Positions 23,834-34,478 of a stretch of DNA of 64,000 bases are shown here, in pieces; within the stretch, counting starts at the first letter, position 1; the number at the start of each line of letters is the position of its first letter. The notes beneath the pieces were generated by a model. It did not search any database. It had not been told where the DNA came from and was given only the letters and a program-made list of their open reading frames with translations. The position numbers and the translations under genes are program-made. Source of the DNA: Ideonella aquatica (GTDB lineage: Bacteria > Pseudomonadota > Gammaproteobacteria > Burkholderiales > Burkholderiaceae_C); contig NZ_JAGQDE010000019.1 in assembly GCF_018069755.1 (NCBI RefSeq), positions 21,956 through 85,955 on the forward strand, read 5' to 3'.

Positions 23834-24826
23834 TCAGGCCGAGTCGCGCACCACCAGCTGATGTGCCAGCGTGCGCGAGGCCGGGCGCTGGCCGTCGAGC
23901 CGGGCCAGCAGGATCTCGGCGGCGGTGGCACCCAGTTCGCGCATCGGCTGCGACACCGTGGTCAGCGCCGGCTCGAACACCGCCGACAGCGGCAGGTCGT
24001 CAAAGCCCACCACGGCGATGTCCTCGGGCACGCGACGGCCAGCGCGCCGGAAGGCCTTGATCGCACCGATGGCCAGCGTGTCCGACACCGCGAACACCGC
24101 GGTTGGCGGCGACAGCAGCGCCAGCAGGCCACCGGCCGCCTGCGCGCCCGCGTCGTAGTCCAGGCCATTGGCCGCCCGCACCAGCTGCGAGTCGGGCTCC
24201 AGGCCCGCGCGCTGCATCGCCAACGCATAGCCCTCATGACGCAGCTGCGCCCAGCGGTAGGTCTCGTCGGCGGTGATCAGGCCAATGCGGCGGTGGCCGC
24301 GGTTGAGCAGGAACTGCACCGCGTCGATCGCCGCTTGCCGGTGGTCGATGCTGACATAGGGCGGGCCGGCCTTGGGCAGGTACTCGGAGCAGTTGACCCA
24401 GGGCAGGTTGCGCAACTCACCCAGCAGCGAGCCGTCGTCGTCCAGGTGGGCCAGGTTGATCACGCCATCGGCCAGGCGGTTGTAGATCGCGTCCAGCGCG
24501 GTGGTGTAGGGTGCGTCGTCGCCAGCGCCATCGGTCAGCAGCAGCTTGTAGCCGGCGGGCCGGGCCACGGCCTCCACGCCCTGCACGATCTGCGCGTAGA
24601 ACGGGTTGGCAAAGTCGGGCACCAGCACCATCAGCAGGTGGCTCTGCGCGGTGGCCAGGCTGCGGCCGGCGGCGTTGCCGCGGTAGCCGGTGGCGGCGAC
24701 CGCGCGCTCCACGCGCTTGCGCGTCTCGGGGTTGACCGGCTTGCTGTTGTTCATCACCCGCGAGACGGTGGCGATCGACACCCCGGCCAGGCGGGCGACT
24801 TCCTCAATGGAAGGCAGGTTCTTCAT
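23834..24826 (-). CDS. LacI-family transcriptional regulator
   Basis: A 330-residue LacI/GalR repressor. The N-terminal helix-turn-helix and hinge are clear (SIEEVARLAGVSIATVSRVMNNSKPVNPETRKRV), followed by a periplasmic-binding-protein-like sugar sensor (LLMVLVPDFANPFYAQIVQGVE, VFAVSDTLAIGAIKAFRRAG, VVGFDDLPLSAVFEPALTTV). The start at 24826 (MKNLPSI) is chosen by family alignment. It is divergent from the TonB receptor gene, and two matching palindromes lie between them. It probably represses the 25-45 kb sugar gene run until a carbohydrate or its derivative binds. Confidence 0.93.
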   Translation of the reverse strand: MKNLPSIEEVARLAGVSIATVSRVMNNSKPVNPETRKRVERAVAATGYRGNAAGRSLATAQSHLLMVLVPDFANPFYAQIVQGVEAVARPAGYKLLLTDGAGDDAPYTTALDAIYNRLADGVINLAHLDDDGSLLGELRNLPWVNCSEYLPKAGPPYVSIDHRQAAIDAVQFLLNRGHRRIGLITADETYRWAQLRHEGYALAMQRAGLEPDSQLVRAANGLDYDAGAQAAGGLLALLSPPTAVFAVSDTLAIGAIKAFRRAGRRVPEDIAVVGFDDLPLSAVFEPALTTVSQPMRELGATAAEILLARLDGQRPASRTLAHQLVVRDSA

Positions 24827-24840
24827 CGGGGGAAAAGGAT

Positions 24841-24856
24841 GGGAAAGTGCTTTCCC
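24841..24856. promoter_or_regulatory. LacI-type operator 1
   Basis: GGGAAAGTGCTTTCCC is a 7-2-7 palindrome 14 bp upstream of the LacI-family gene start, well placed for autoregulation. It shares the GGGAAAG half-site with operator 2. Confidence 0.65.
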
Positions 24857-24952
24857 ATTGTGCCTCATTCGTGCGCTTGCAGGCCAAACGAAAATCCAGT
24901 CACTCAGGATATCTACCTATGAGAAACGGGGAAACCCTAGTGTGGGAAAGCC

Positions 24953-24968
24953 GGGAAAGCGCTTACCT
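24953..24968. promoter_or_regulatory. LacI-type operator 2
   Basis: GGGAAAGCGCTTACCT contains the perfect AAGCGCTT core with central CG typical of LacI/GalR operators, plus outer GG/CC pairs. It lies 85 bp upstream of the TonB receptor start. A further GGGAAAG half-site lies at 24944-24950. It is likely the site where the neighbouring LacI protein represses the receptor and downstream genes. Confidence 0.65.
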
Positions 24969-25052
24969 TTCGTCCCGCTGAATCGTTCCCGCGCCCTGCC
25001 AAAGACGGACGAACCCACCGTCGGCAGCCACGACATCCACAGGAGACAAACC

Positions 25053-27290
<2,238 letters not shown>

Positions 27291-27299
27291 TGCGTGACC

Positions 27300-27324
27300 C
27301 GGCCCCGGTCACGCGCCGGGGCCG
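27300..27324 (+). repeat. Strong intercistronic hairpin after the TonB receptor gene
   Basis: CGGCCCCGG (27300-27308) and CCGGGGCCG (27316-27324) form a perfect 9-bp GC stem with a 7-base loop, directly after the receptor stop codon and 22 bp before the next start. No U tract follows. It may stabilise receptor mRNA or dampen expression of the downstream enzymes. Confidence 0.55.
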
Positions 27325-27346
27325 CCCCTTCCCCAAGGCCATTTCC

Positions 27347-28405
27347 ATGAGCACCACCCTCCAAGGACCGGCGATCTTCCTGGCGCAGTTCGCCGGTGAC
27401 CAGGCGCCGTTCAACTCCTGGCCCGCGATCACGCAGTGGGCCGCCTCGCTGGGCTACCGCGGCGTCCAGGTGCCCACCTGGGACGCCCGGTTGTTCGATC
27501 TGGACCGCGCCGCCGAGTCCAAGACCTGGTGCGACGAGTTCGCCGGCATCGCGCGCGAGAACGGCGTGGCGATCACCGAGCTGTCCACCCACCTGCAGGG
27601 GCAGCTGGTGGCGGTGCATCCGGCCTATGACGAGGCCTTCGACGCCTTCGCGCCCGAGGCGCTGCGAGGCAGGCCCGCCGAGCGCCAGCGCTGGGCGGTG
27701 GACCAGGTGCTGAAGGTGGCCAAGGCCTCGCAGCACCTGGGCCTGAACGCCAGCATCAGCTTCCCCGGCGCGCTGGCCTGGCCCTTCCTGTACCCGTGGC
27801 CGCAGCGGCCGGCCGGTCTGGTGGAGGCCGCGTTCGACGAACTGGCCAAGCGCTGGACGCCGATCCTCGATGCCTACGACGAGGCGGGCGTGGACATCGC
27901 GTTCGAGCTGCACCCCGGCGAAGACCTGCACGACGGCGTCACCTTCGACATGCTGCTCGAGCGCGTGGGCGGCCACCGGCGCCTGAACATCGCCTACGAC
28001 CCCAGCCACTTCGTGCTGCAGCAGCTGGACTACCTGCAGTTCATCGACCTGTACCACGACCGCATCAAGGTCTTCCACGTCAAGGATGCCGAATTCCGCC
28101 CCACCGGCCGCCAGGGCGTCTACGGCGGCTTCCAGTCCTGGCAGGACCGGGCCGGGCGCTTCCGCTCGCTGGGCGACGGCCAGGTGGACTTCAAGGCGGT
28201 GTTCTCGAAGATGGCCCAGTACGACTTCAAGGGCTGGGCGGTGCTGGAGTGGGAGTGCTGCCTGAAGCACCCGGAGCAGGGCGCCGCCGAAGGCGCGCTC
28301 TTCATCCGCGACCACATCATCCGCGTCACCGAGAAGGCCTTCGACGACTTCGCCGGTGGCGCCGCCGATCCGGCGCAATTGCGCCGCATGCTGGGGCTGA
28401 ACTGA
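27347..28405 (+). CDS. Sugar isomerase/epimerase-like TIM barrel
   Basis: A 352-residue xylose isomerase-like (AP_endonuc_2) TIM barrel. Likely metal-ligand strands are IAFELHPGEDLHDG, IAYDPSHFVLQQLD, KVFHVKDAEF and GWAVLEWECC, giving E, D, H and E in the usual spacing. This variant, with FHVKDAEFRPTGRQGVYGGFQ, commonly sits beside Gfo/Idh dehydrogenase genes in keto-sugar pathways. Here it lies one base before such a gene. It may isomerise or hydrate a 3-keto sugar released from a glycoside. ATG 27347 (MSTTLQG) is preferred over an earlier frame that runs through the hairpin. Confidence 0.8.
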   Translation: MSTTLQGPAIFLAQFAGDQAPFNSWPAITQWAASLGYRGVQVPTWDARLFDLDRAAESKTWCDEFAGIARENGVAITELSTHLQGQLVAVHPAYDEAFDAFAPEALRGRPAERQRWAVDQVLKVAKASQHLGLNASISFPGALAWPFLYPWPQRPAGLVEAAFDELAKRWTPILDAYDEAGVDIAFELHPGEDLHDGVTFDMLLERVGGHRRLNIAYDPSHFVLQQLDYLQFIDLYHDRIKVFHVKDAEFRPTGRQGVYGGFQSWQDRAGRFRSLGDGQVDFKAVFSKMAQYDFKGWAVLEWECCLKHPEQGAAEGALFIRDHIIRVTEKAFDDFAGGAADPAQLRRMLGLN

Positions 28406-28406
28406 C

Positions 28407-29594
28407 ATGGTGGCTGCCAGCAAGAGCACTGCGGGCCGCAAGCCCGCCAGGATCCGCCTGGGCATGGTGGGTGGCGGGCAGGGCGCTTTCATTGGTGCGG
28501 TGCACCGCATTGCCGCGCGCCTGGACGACCAGTACGAACTGGTGGCCGGCGCGCTGTCGGCCTCGCCCGACAAGGCGCTGGCCTCGGGCCGCGAACTGGG
28601 CCTGGCCGACGACCGCATCTACGACAGCTATGAGGCCATGGCGCGCGCCGAGGCCGCGCGCGACGACGGCATCGAGGCGGTGGCCATCGTCACCCCCAAC
28701 CACCTGCACGCGCCAATCGCCACCGCCTTCCTGAAGGCCGGCATCCACGTCATCTGCGACAAGCCGGTGACCGTGCACAGCGCCGACGCCAGGAAGCTGG
28801 CCGCGCTGGCCAGAAAGCAGGGCCTGATCTTCGCGGTCACCCACAACTACAGCGGCTACCCGATGGTGCGCCTGGCGCGCCAGATGGTGAATGACGGCCG
28901 GCTGGGCGACGTTCGCGTGGTCCAGGCCGAGTACCCGCAGGACTGGCTGACCGAGCCGCTGGAAACCACCGGTCAGAAGCAGGCTGCCTGGCGCACCGAC
29001 CCGGTCCAGGCCGGCGGCGGCGCGATCGGCGACATCGGCTCGCACGCCTGGCACCTCGCCGACTACGTCAGCGGCCTGGCGCTGGCCGAGCTGTGCGCCG
29101 AGCTCAGCAGTTTCGTGCCCGGCCGCGCGGTGGATGACAACGCCCAGGTGCTGCTGCGCTACGCCAATGGCGCGCGCGGCGCGATCTGGGCCAGCCAGGT
29201 GGCGCCGGGGCACCTCAACGGCCTGCGCCTGCGCGTCTACGGCAGCCGCGGTGGCCTGGAGTGGTCGCAAGAGCAGCCCAACCAGCTGCGCTTCACGCCC
29301 TTCGGCCAGCCCACCCAGTTGCTGGAGCGCGGCGGGGCCGGCTTCGGCGAGGCCGGCGCCCGGGTCAACCGCATTCCGGGCGGCCACCCCGAGGGCTACC
29401 TGGAAGCCTTTGCCACGATCTACAGCGAAGTCGCCCAGCACCTGCGCGCCGCGCGCGGTGGCAAGGCCGGCAAGCCCGACAAGGCCAGCCACTTCCCGAC
29501 CATCGACGACGGCCTGCGCGGCGTGCAGTTCATCGAGGCGGTGCAGCGCTCCTCGCGGCAGGGCGGCCGCTGGGTCAAGCTGCCGACACCATGA
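28407..29594 (+). CDS. Gfo/Idh/MocA-family dehydrogenase
   Basis: A 395-residue NAD(P)-dependent sugar oxidoreductase. The Rossmann motif is LGMVGGGQGAFIGAVHR. The usual EKP motif appears as CDKPVT (aspartate for glutamate), and the substrate loop has GGGAIGDIGSHAWHLADYV with the catalytic histidine region. In characterised C-glycoside pathways an enzyme of this family (DgpA) oxidises the sugar C3 hydroxyl before C-C cleavage; others reduce 3-keto glucose back to glucose. It lies directly before deglycosidase set 2, so either role fits. Confidence 0.87.
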   Translation: MVAASKSTAGRKPARIRLGMVGGGQGAFIGAVHRIAARLDDQYELVAGALSASPDKALASGRELGLADDRIYDSYEAMARAEAARDDGIEAVAIVTPNHLHAPIATAFLKAGIHVICDKPVTVHSADARKLAALARKQGLIFAVTHNYSGYPMVRLARQMVNDGRLGDVRVVQAEYPQDWLTEPLETTGQKQAAWRTDPVQAGGGAIGDIGSHAWHLADYVSGLALAELCAELSSFVPGRAVDDNAQVLLRYANGARGAIWASQVAPGHLNGLRLRVYGSRGGLEWSQEQPNQLRFTPFGQPTQLLERGGAGFGEAGARVNRIPGGHPEGYLEAFATIYSEVAQHLRAARGGKAGKPDKASHFPTIDDGLRGVQFIEAVQRSSRQGGRWVKLPTP

Positions 29595-29623
29595 CGCACC
29601 CCACCCCTCCAACGAGCACCACC

Positions 29624-30634
29624 ATGAGCCACCAGATCCGCCGCGGGGTCAGCCTCTACAGCTTCCAGAACGACACCTTCCTGCGCCACATGACGCTGGA
29701 GGACTGCGTGCGCACCTGCGCCGAGATCGGCGCACTGGGCATCGAAGTGGTGGGCGAACAAAGCTTCACCGGCTGGCCCGAGGTCGGCATGCCCACCGCC
29801 GAGGTCGCCCGCTGGCACGCGCTGATGGAGCGCTACGGCACCACCCCGGTTTGCCACGACTTCATGCTGGACTACAAGCGCGTCAAGGGCCAGGTCATGC
29901 CCTTTGCCGAGCAGGTGGCCAGCGTGAAGAAGGACATCGACTTCGGCGCCGCGCTGGGCATGCGCTTTATCCGCTCGCTGGTGTCGGTGGCGCCTGAGGT
30001 GCTGGTGGCCTGCGCCGGCTATGCCGAGGACAAGGGCATCACCATCCTGCTGGAGGTGCACGCACCGCTGCACTTTGACCACCCCTGGATCATCCGCCAC
30101 GCCGAGGCCTACGAGCAGTCCGGCTCCCAGGCCCTGGGCTTCCTGCCTGACATGGGCATGTTCGTGCACCGCTTCCCGCGGGTCTGGAAGGAGCGCTTCG
30201 TCCGCAACGGTGTGCCCCGGCACATCGCTGATTACATCGAGCAGGCCTACCAGGACCGCGTGCTCAGCGAGTACGTGCTGCTGGATGTGCAGCAGATGGG
30301 CGGCACCGGCCCGGCGATCGCGATGGCCGAGACGCTGCGCCACAACGCCGCCTTCGAGCCGAAGCGGATGCTCGACTTCATGCACCGCATCCACAACATC
30401 CACGGCAAGTTCTACGAGATGACCGAGGACGACGTGGAGTACTCCATCCCCTACGACGAGATCGTCGCGGTGCTGAAGCAGGGCGGCTACCAGGGCTACA
30501 TCTGCTCCGAGTACGAAGGTAACCGCTGGATCGAGGACGCCCACCCGGTGCAATCGGTCGAGCAGGTCAAGCGCCAGCACCGCATGCTGTGCCGTCTGCT
30601 GGACGAGCCGATCCCTGCGGCGCTGCAGGCCTGA
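29624..30634 (+). CDS. C-glycoside deglycosidase alpha subunit (copy 2)
   Basis: A 336-residue TIM barrel closely similar to copy 1, starting MSHQIRRGVSLYSFQNDTFL. Candidate metal ligands are conserved: E144 (LEVHAPL), D176 (PDMG), H260 (HNIHGKFYEMTED) and E296 (SEYEGNRW). An in-frame ATG at 29591 overlaps the upstream stop codon, but alignment with copy 1 favours 29624. The beta-subunit gene follows 19 bp later. It should eliminate the aglycone from an oxidised C-glycoside; the substrate may differ from copy 1. Confidence 0.85.
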   Translation: MSHQIRRGVSLYSFQNDTFLRHMTLEDCVRTCAEIGALGIEVVGEQSFTGWPEVGMPTAEVARWHALMERYGTTPVCHDFMLDYKRVKGQVMPFAEQVASVKKDIDFGAALGMRFIRSLVSVAPEVLVACAGYAEDKGITILLEVHAPLHFDHPWIIRHAEAYEQSGSQALGFLPDMGMFVHRFPRVWKERFVRNGVPRHIADYIEQAYQDRVLSEYVLLDVQQMGGTGPAIAMAETLRHNAAFEPKRMLDFMHRIHNIHGKFYEMTEDDVEYSIPYDEIVAVLKQGGYQGYICSEYEGNRWIEDAHPVQSVEQVKRQHRMLCRLLDEPIPAALQA

Positions 30635-30653
30635 ACGCCAAGGAGAACACCCC

Positions 30654-31046
30654 ATGATGGATCAGCACATGCTCTGCGACGACGGCTTCGAGAACGTCGT
30701 CGAGGGCGGGCACACCACCGGCTTCGCGCTGCTGGCGCGCCTGCCCTATTACCGCGGCCTGGGCCTGTCGATGGTCGAGGACATCGCCGTCTCGATCGAC
30801 GGCCAGGCCGTGCCGCGCGAGGCCGTGCGCCTGGCACTGCGCGGCCGCAGCTGGAGCCTCGACGAGATGGAGCACTGCTTCGACGAGAAGTGGAACTTCG
30901 GCGAGAAGGCACGCGTCGTCATCGCCCGTCCGGGCGGCCTCGCACCCGGTCAGCACCAGGTCGATCTGGCGATCCGCTACCGCGTCTCCTACCTGCCTTT
31001 CGTGCCCACCACGCGCACCGGACGGCCCCTTTCCCTGGCGGCCTGA
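30654..31046 (+). CDS. C-glycoside deglycosidase beta subunit, DUF6379 type (copy 2)
   Basis: A 130-residue small subunit with a strong AAGGAG ribosome-binding site. It shares YYRGLGLSMVEDIAVSIDGQAVPRE and a YRVSYLPF stretch near the C-terminus with copy 1. The middle helix differs (SLDEMEHCFDEKWNFGEKA). It should pair with the alpha subunit encoded just upstream. A third, more distant small subunit gene follows. Confidence 0.83.
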   Translation: MMDQHMLCDDGFENVVEGGHTTGFALLARLPYYRGLGLSMVEDIAVSIDGQAVPREAVRLALRGRSWSLDEMEHCFDEKWNFGEKARVVIARPGGLAPGQHQVDLAIRYRVSYLPFVPTTRTGRPLSLAA

Positions 31047-31071
31047 GCCGCCCAACGTCATAGAACCTGCC

Positions 31072-31470
31072 ATGGCCCGCTTCTTCAAGAACGCCTTCAG
31101 CGACTACCTGATCACCCCCGAGGACTCCCGCATCACGCCCGAGGGCCTGGTGCTGGACCTTCGCCTGCCCTGGTACCGCTCGCTGCCGCTGTCGGTGGTG
31201 ATGCCCACCCAGCTGCTGGTCGACGGCCAGAACGTGCCGCTGGACGGCGCCACCGTCGAATATGAAGGCCGGCGCTACACACTGGCCGAGCTGCCGGAGC
31301 AGACCTCGGTCTTCTGGTTCATTCAGGACTCGGTGCTGCTGCATGTGCCCACGCCGCAGCCTTTGGCGGCCGGAGCGCACCACGTGGTCGTCACGCTGAA
31401 CTTGTACCCGCCCTACATCCCGATGCTGACCCATGTGACCCGCGGCGACGCGCAGGTCCAGGCCGCCTGA
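31072..31470 (+). CDS. Divergent DUF6379-like small subunit (copy 3)
   Basis: A 132-residue protein that keeps the outline of the deglycosidase beta subunit but has diverged. LPWYRSLPLSVVMPTQLLVDGQNVPLDG replaces the YYRGLGLSMVEDI...DGQ..PRE stretch, and LNLYPPYIPMLTHV replaces the RxSYLPF strand. It precedes, rather than follows, the third alpha-type gene, the reverse of the usual order. I infer that it is the partner of the divergent alpha copy 3. Assignment is by pattern and neighbourhood only. Confidence 0.7.
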   Translation: MARFFKNAFSDYLITPEDSRITPEGLVLDLRLPWYRSLPLSVVMPTQLLVDGQNVPLDGATVEYEGRRYTLAELPEQTSVFWFIQDSVLLHVPTPQPLAAGAHHVVVTLNLYPPYIPMLTHVTRGDAQVQAA

Positions 31471-31505
31471 GGGCGCGCCACCTCCACCGCACAGACGCAT
31501 TGACC

Positions 31506-32537
31506 ATGAACGCACCCCAGACCACCGCCGCGCCCAAGGGCTTCCAGCTCGGCTCCACGCTGTACAGCTTCACCAACGAGTGGCATGAGCGCCGCTACGG
31601 TTTCGAGGACCTGATCGCCGAAGTGGCCAAGCGCCAGCTCGGCCCGGGCCTGGAGATCATCGGCTTCTCCAGCATCCGCGGCTTTCCGAACGTCAGCGAC
31701 GACTTCGCCGCCCGCTTCAAGGACCTGATGGCGAAGTACGGCCTGACGCCCAGCTGCCTGAGCATCAACGCCGACATGGCCATCCGCCGCGGCACGATGA
31801 TGAGCATCGACGAGGCCGTGGCCTACCACGCGCCGCAGATCGAGGCCGCCGCCAAGATGGGCTTCCCGACCATCCGCTGCCAGTTCGCCGCGCCGGTGGA
31901 GGTGATCATCCGCCTGCTGCCGCTGCTGGAGAAGCACGGCATCAAGATCGGCCCCGAGGTGCATGCGCCGCTGAACCCCAGCTCGCCGCCGGTGATGGCC
32001 TGGCGCGAGGCCTATGCCAAGGCCAACTCGCCGCTGCTGGGCTTCGTGCCCGACTTCGGCTGCTGCGCCAGCCGGCTGCCCGCCACCTACATCGCCAACC
32101 TGCGCCGCCAGGAGCTGCCCGAAGACCTGATCCAGCTGGCGCTGGAGGTGTGGCAATTGCCCAAGGACGCCGGCTGGAAGCGCCAGGAGTTCTCCCGCCG
32201 TGTCGAGCCGCTGAACGCCGACCCGGCCGATGTCAGTGCGCTGGCGGTGATGTTCAACATCCTCAGCCCCGGCACCGCCGAGATGTGGAAGGAGATCATG
32301 CCGCAGGTGGTGCATGTGCACGGCAAGTTCTACGACTTCGACGAGAACGGCGACGAGGCCTCGATCGACTACAACAGCATCCTGCCCGTGTTCCACGACG
32401 GCGGCTTCACCGGCTTCATGTCCAGCGAGTGGGAGGGCCACCTCTACATGCGCAACGTCGATGCCTTCGAGATGGTGGCCAAGCACCAGGCCCAGGCGCG
32501 GCGCGTGATCGCCAAGCACACCGGAGCCGCCGCGTGA
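31506..32537 (+). CDS. Divergent C-glycoside deglycosidase alpha subunit-like TIM barrel (copy 3)
   Basis: A 343-residue TIM barrel starting GFQLGSTLYSFTNEWHERRYGFEDLI after a short tail. It is clearly related to copies 1 and 2 but more distant. The four metal positions remain: E151 (PEVHAPL), D183 (PDFG), H270/H272 (VHVHGKFYDF) and E308 (SEWEGHLY). The N-terminal SLYSF signature is shared. With the divergent small subunit encoded upstream it probably forms a second enzyme class acting on a different C-glycoside, or on the elimination product. Confidence 0.75.
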   Translation: MNAPQTTAAPKGFQLGSTLYSFTNEWHERRYGFEDLIAEVAKRQLGPGLEIIGFSSIRGFPNVSDDFAARFKDLMAKYGLTPSCLSINADMAIRRGTMMSIDEAVAYHAPQIEAAAKMGFPTIRCQFAAPVEVIIRLLPLLEKHGIKIGPEVHAPLNPSSPPVMAWREAYAKANSPLLGFVPDFGCCASRLPATYIANLRRQELPEDLIQLALEVWQLPKDAGWKRQEFSRRVEPLNADPADVSALAVMFNILSPGTAEMWKEIMPQVVHVHGKFYDFDENGDEASIDYNSILPVFHDGGFTGFMSSEWEGHLYMRNVDAFEMVAKHQAQARRVIAKHTGAAA

Positions 32538-33502
32538 GCCAGATAGGAGTACCGCTCGCGGGGCGGTCGCTGCGCTATGCGTACATGGACCACTGGCGCG
32601 TCGACACGCCCCAGGGTCCGCTGTCGCAGTACAGCTCGGTGGAGCGCTTTGACGCATTCCTGAAGCAGATCGCCGGCGTGGGCTACGAGGCCATCGAGAC
32701 CTTCGACTTCCACCTGCCGGTGCTGCGCGATCTGTTCGGCTCGCTCGAGGCTGCGCGCGCTCACATGCAAAGCCGCGGCATCGACCGCGTGCTGAGCCTG
32801 TTCCACGCGGTGATGTACGACCGCCGGCAGAGCGCGCCCGAGGTGCGCAGCACCCACGACCGCATCGCCGGCTATGCCGAGTACATCATGAAGAGCAGCG
32901 CCGGCCTGGGCGTGCAGAACTTCATCGTGATGCCGGTGGGCCTGTACTTCGACGTCGAGCCGGTCACCGACGACAAGCTGCGCGCCTGCGCCGAGTTGTG
33001 GAATCGCGTCGGCCAGATGACGCTGGAAGGCTACGGCATCAAGACCTGCTGCCACCACGAGTTCTTCTGCGGCATCCGCAGCGCCGAGCAGCTGCGCAAG
33101 TTCTACGACTGGACCGACCCGCGTTATGTGTTCCTGTGCCTGGACACGGCACAGCACGTGATCGCCGGCGTCGACCCAGTGGATCTGTTCATCCAGCGCC
33201 GTGAGCGCGTGGCCGCCTTCCACCTGAAGGACACCCACCACGTCGATACGAACGGTGACTACCGCCGCAAGCCCGACGCCGAGGTGATGGCGCCCACCAC
33301 CGACCGCTGGTTCTACGAGATGGGCACCGAGGGCGGCCTGGTCGACTTTCCGGCGCTGTATGGCGCGATGAAGGACACGAACTGGGCCGGCTGGGTGGGC
33401 GTGGAGCACGACAAGGCCGATGTCGGCGGCGGCAACTACCCCGAGAGCACGGCCCTTGCGGCCTGGTATATCCGCAACGTGCTGAGGCCCATCCATGATT
33501 AA
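32534..33502 (+). CDS. Sugar isomerase/epimerase-like TIM barrel
   Basis: A 322-residue AP_endonuc_2-type TIM barrel. The GTG at 32534 overlaps the upstream TGA (GTGA); an ATG at 32585 is an alternative. Metal-site strands are CCHHEFFCGI, VFLCLDTAQHVIAG, VAAFHLKDTHHVD and GWVGVEHDKAD. Its closest neighbour in pattern is the next gene product, which shares HLKD..AVDT.G.YR and the G...GLVD segment, so the two look like paralogues or subunits of one enzyme. A role in isomerising or epimerising the released keto-sugar is inferred. Confidence 0.72.
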   Translation: MSQIGVPLAGRSLRYAYMDHWRVDTPQGPLSQYSSVERFDAFLKQIAGVGYEAIETFDFHLPVLRDLFGSLEAARAHMQSRGIDRVLSLFHAVMYDRRQSAPEVRSTHDRIAGYAEYIMKSSAGLGVQNFIVMPVGLYFDVEPVTDDKLRACAELWNRVGQMTLEGYGIKTCCHHEFFCGIRSAEQLRKFYDWTDPRYVFLCLDTAQHVIAGVDPVDLFIQRRERVAAFHLKDTHHVDTNGDYRRKPDAEVMAPTTDRWFYEMGTEGGLVDFPALYGAMKDTNWAGWVGVEHDKADVGGGNYPESTALAAWYIRNVLRPIHD

Positions 33503-34454
33503 GTGGGGATATGCGATCAACCAGTGGAAGGCCGGCTTCACCGGCTTTGCCCGCCTGGAACATCATGAACGCGCACTGAAGGTGACGTCCGCCTGCGGCT
33601 TTGACGCCATCGAGCTGAGCGCCGGCACCGGCCGCTGGGACCCGATGGGCCGGCCCGAGAACGTCCTGATCAACTTCGGCTCGGTCGACCACTTCAAGCT
33701 GACGTTGCGCGACTGGGGCATCCACCGCATCAGCAGCCTGTTCTTCGACCCGCTGCAGATGAGCTTCGAGGAACTTCACCATGGCCTGGACTGCACCGAC
33801 CCGGCGCAGCACGCGCTGCTGCTGCAGCAGGCCGAGGTCTTCGCCCGCTTCCTGGCCGAGATCGGTGGCGAGGTGCTGGTGGTCCGCGCGCTGCCGCCCT
33901 ATGGCCGCCATGGTGGACTCAGCGCCGAACGGCAAGCCGCCGCCGCGGCCTGCTGGAACGCGGTGGGGGCGATGACCGCCGCGCTGGGCGTGAAGACCGT
34001 GCTGCACCTGGACGCGCTGTCGGCGCTGCGCAGCATGGACGAGGTCGAGGCCTGGCTGCAGCAGCTGGACCCCGCCACCGTGGGCCTGGCGCTGGACACC
34101 GCCGAGCTGACCATCGCCGGACACGACGTGACGGCCTGGTACCGGCGCTTCCAGGCGCGCGTCTGGCACATCCACCTGAAGGATGCGCTGGCGGTCGACA
34201 CCGACGGCGAGTACCGCGCCCCCAACGCCGAGCGCGCGCTGATGCTGGCTGGCGGCCAGCGCGGCGTGCAACGCTGGTTTGGCGAACTGGGCAGCGGCCT
34301 GGTGGACTGGACCGCCTTCATGACGGCGCTGCGCGAAACCGGCTACGCCGGCTGGCTGATCGTCGAAAGCGACAAGGGCCCCGCGCCCCAGGCCGCCGCC
34401 ATGATGCACAACGCCTGGACGGTGCGGCATGTGCTGCAGCCGCTGCTGGCCTGA
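33495..34454 (+). CDS. Sugar isomerase/epimerase-like TIM barrel, paralogue of the preceding gene
   Basis: A 319-residue TIM barrel starting MIKWGYAINQWKAGF, overlapping the previous gene by 8 bp. Candidate metal residues lie in TVLHLDALSAL, VGLALDTAELTIAG, VWHIHLKDALAVD and GWLIVESDKG. The pattern resembles inosose dehydratase (IolE) and related keto-sugar dehydratases/epimerases. Tight coupling to the previous gene suggests that both act on the same sugar. Confidence 0.72.
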   Translation: MIKWGYAINQWKAGFTGFARLEHHERALKVTSACGFDAIELSAGTGRWDPMGRPENVLINFGSVDHFKLTLRDWGIHRISSLFFDPLQMSFEELHHGLDCTDPAQHALLLQQAEVFARFLAEIGGEVLVVRALPPYGRHGGLSAERQAAAAACWNAVGAMTAALGVKTVLHLDALSALRSMDEVEAWLQQLDPATVGLALDTAELTIAGHDVTAWYRRFQARVWHIHLKDALAVDTDGEYRAPNAERALMLAGGQRGVQRWFGELGSGLVDWTAFMTALRETGYAGWLIVESDKGPAPQAAAMMHNAWTVRHVLQPLLA

Positions 34455-34478
34455 ACCCTTCACGAACGAGAACACCCC

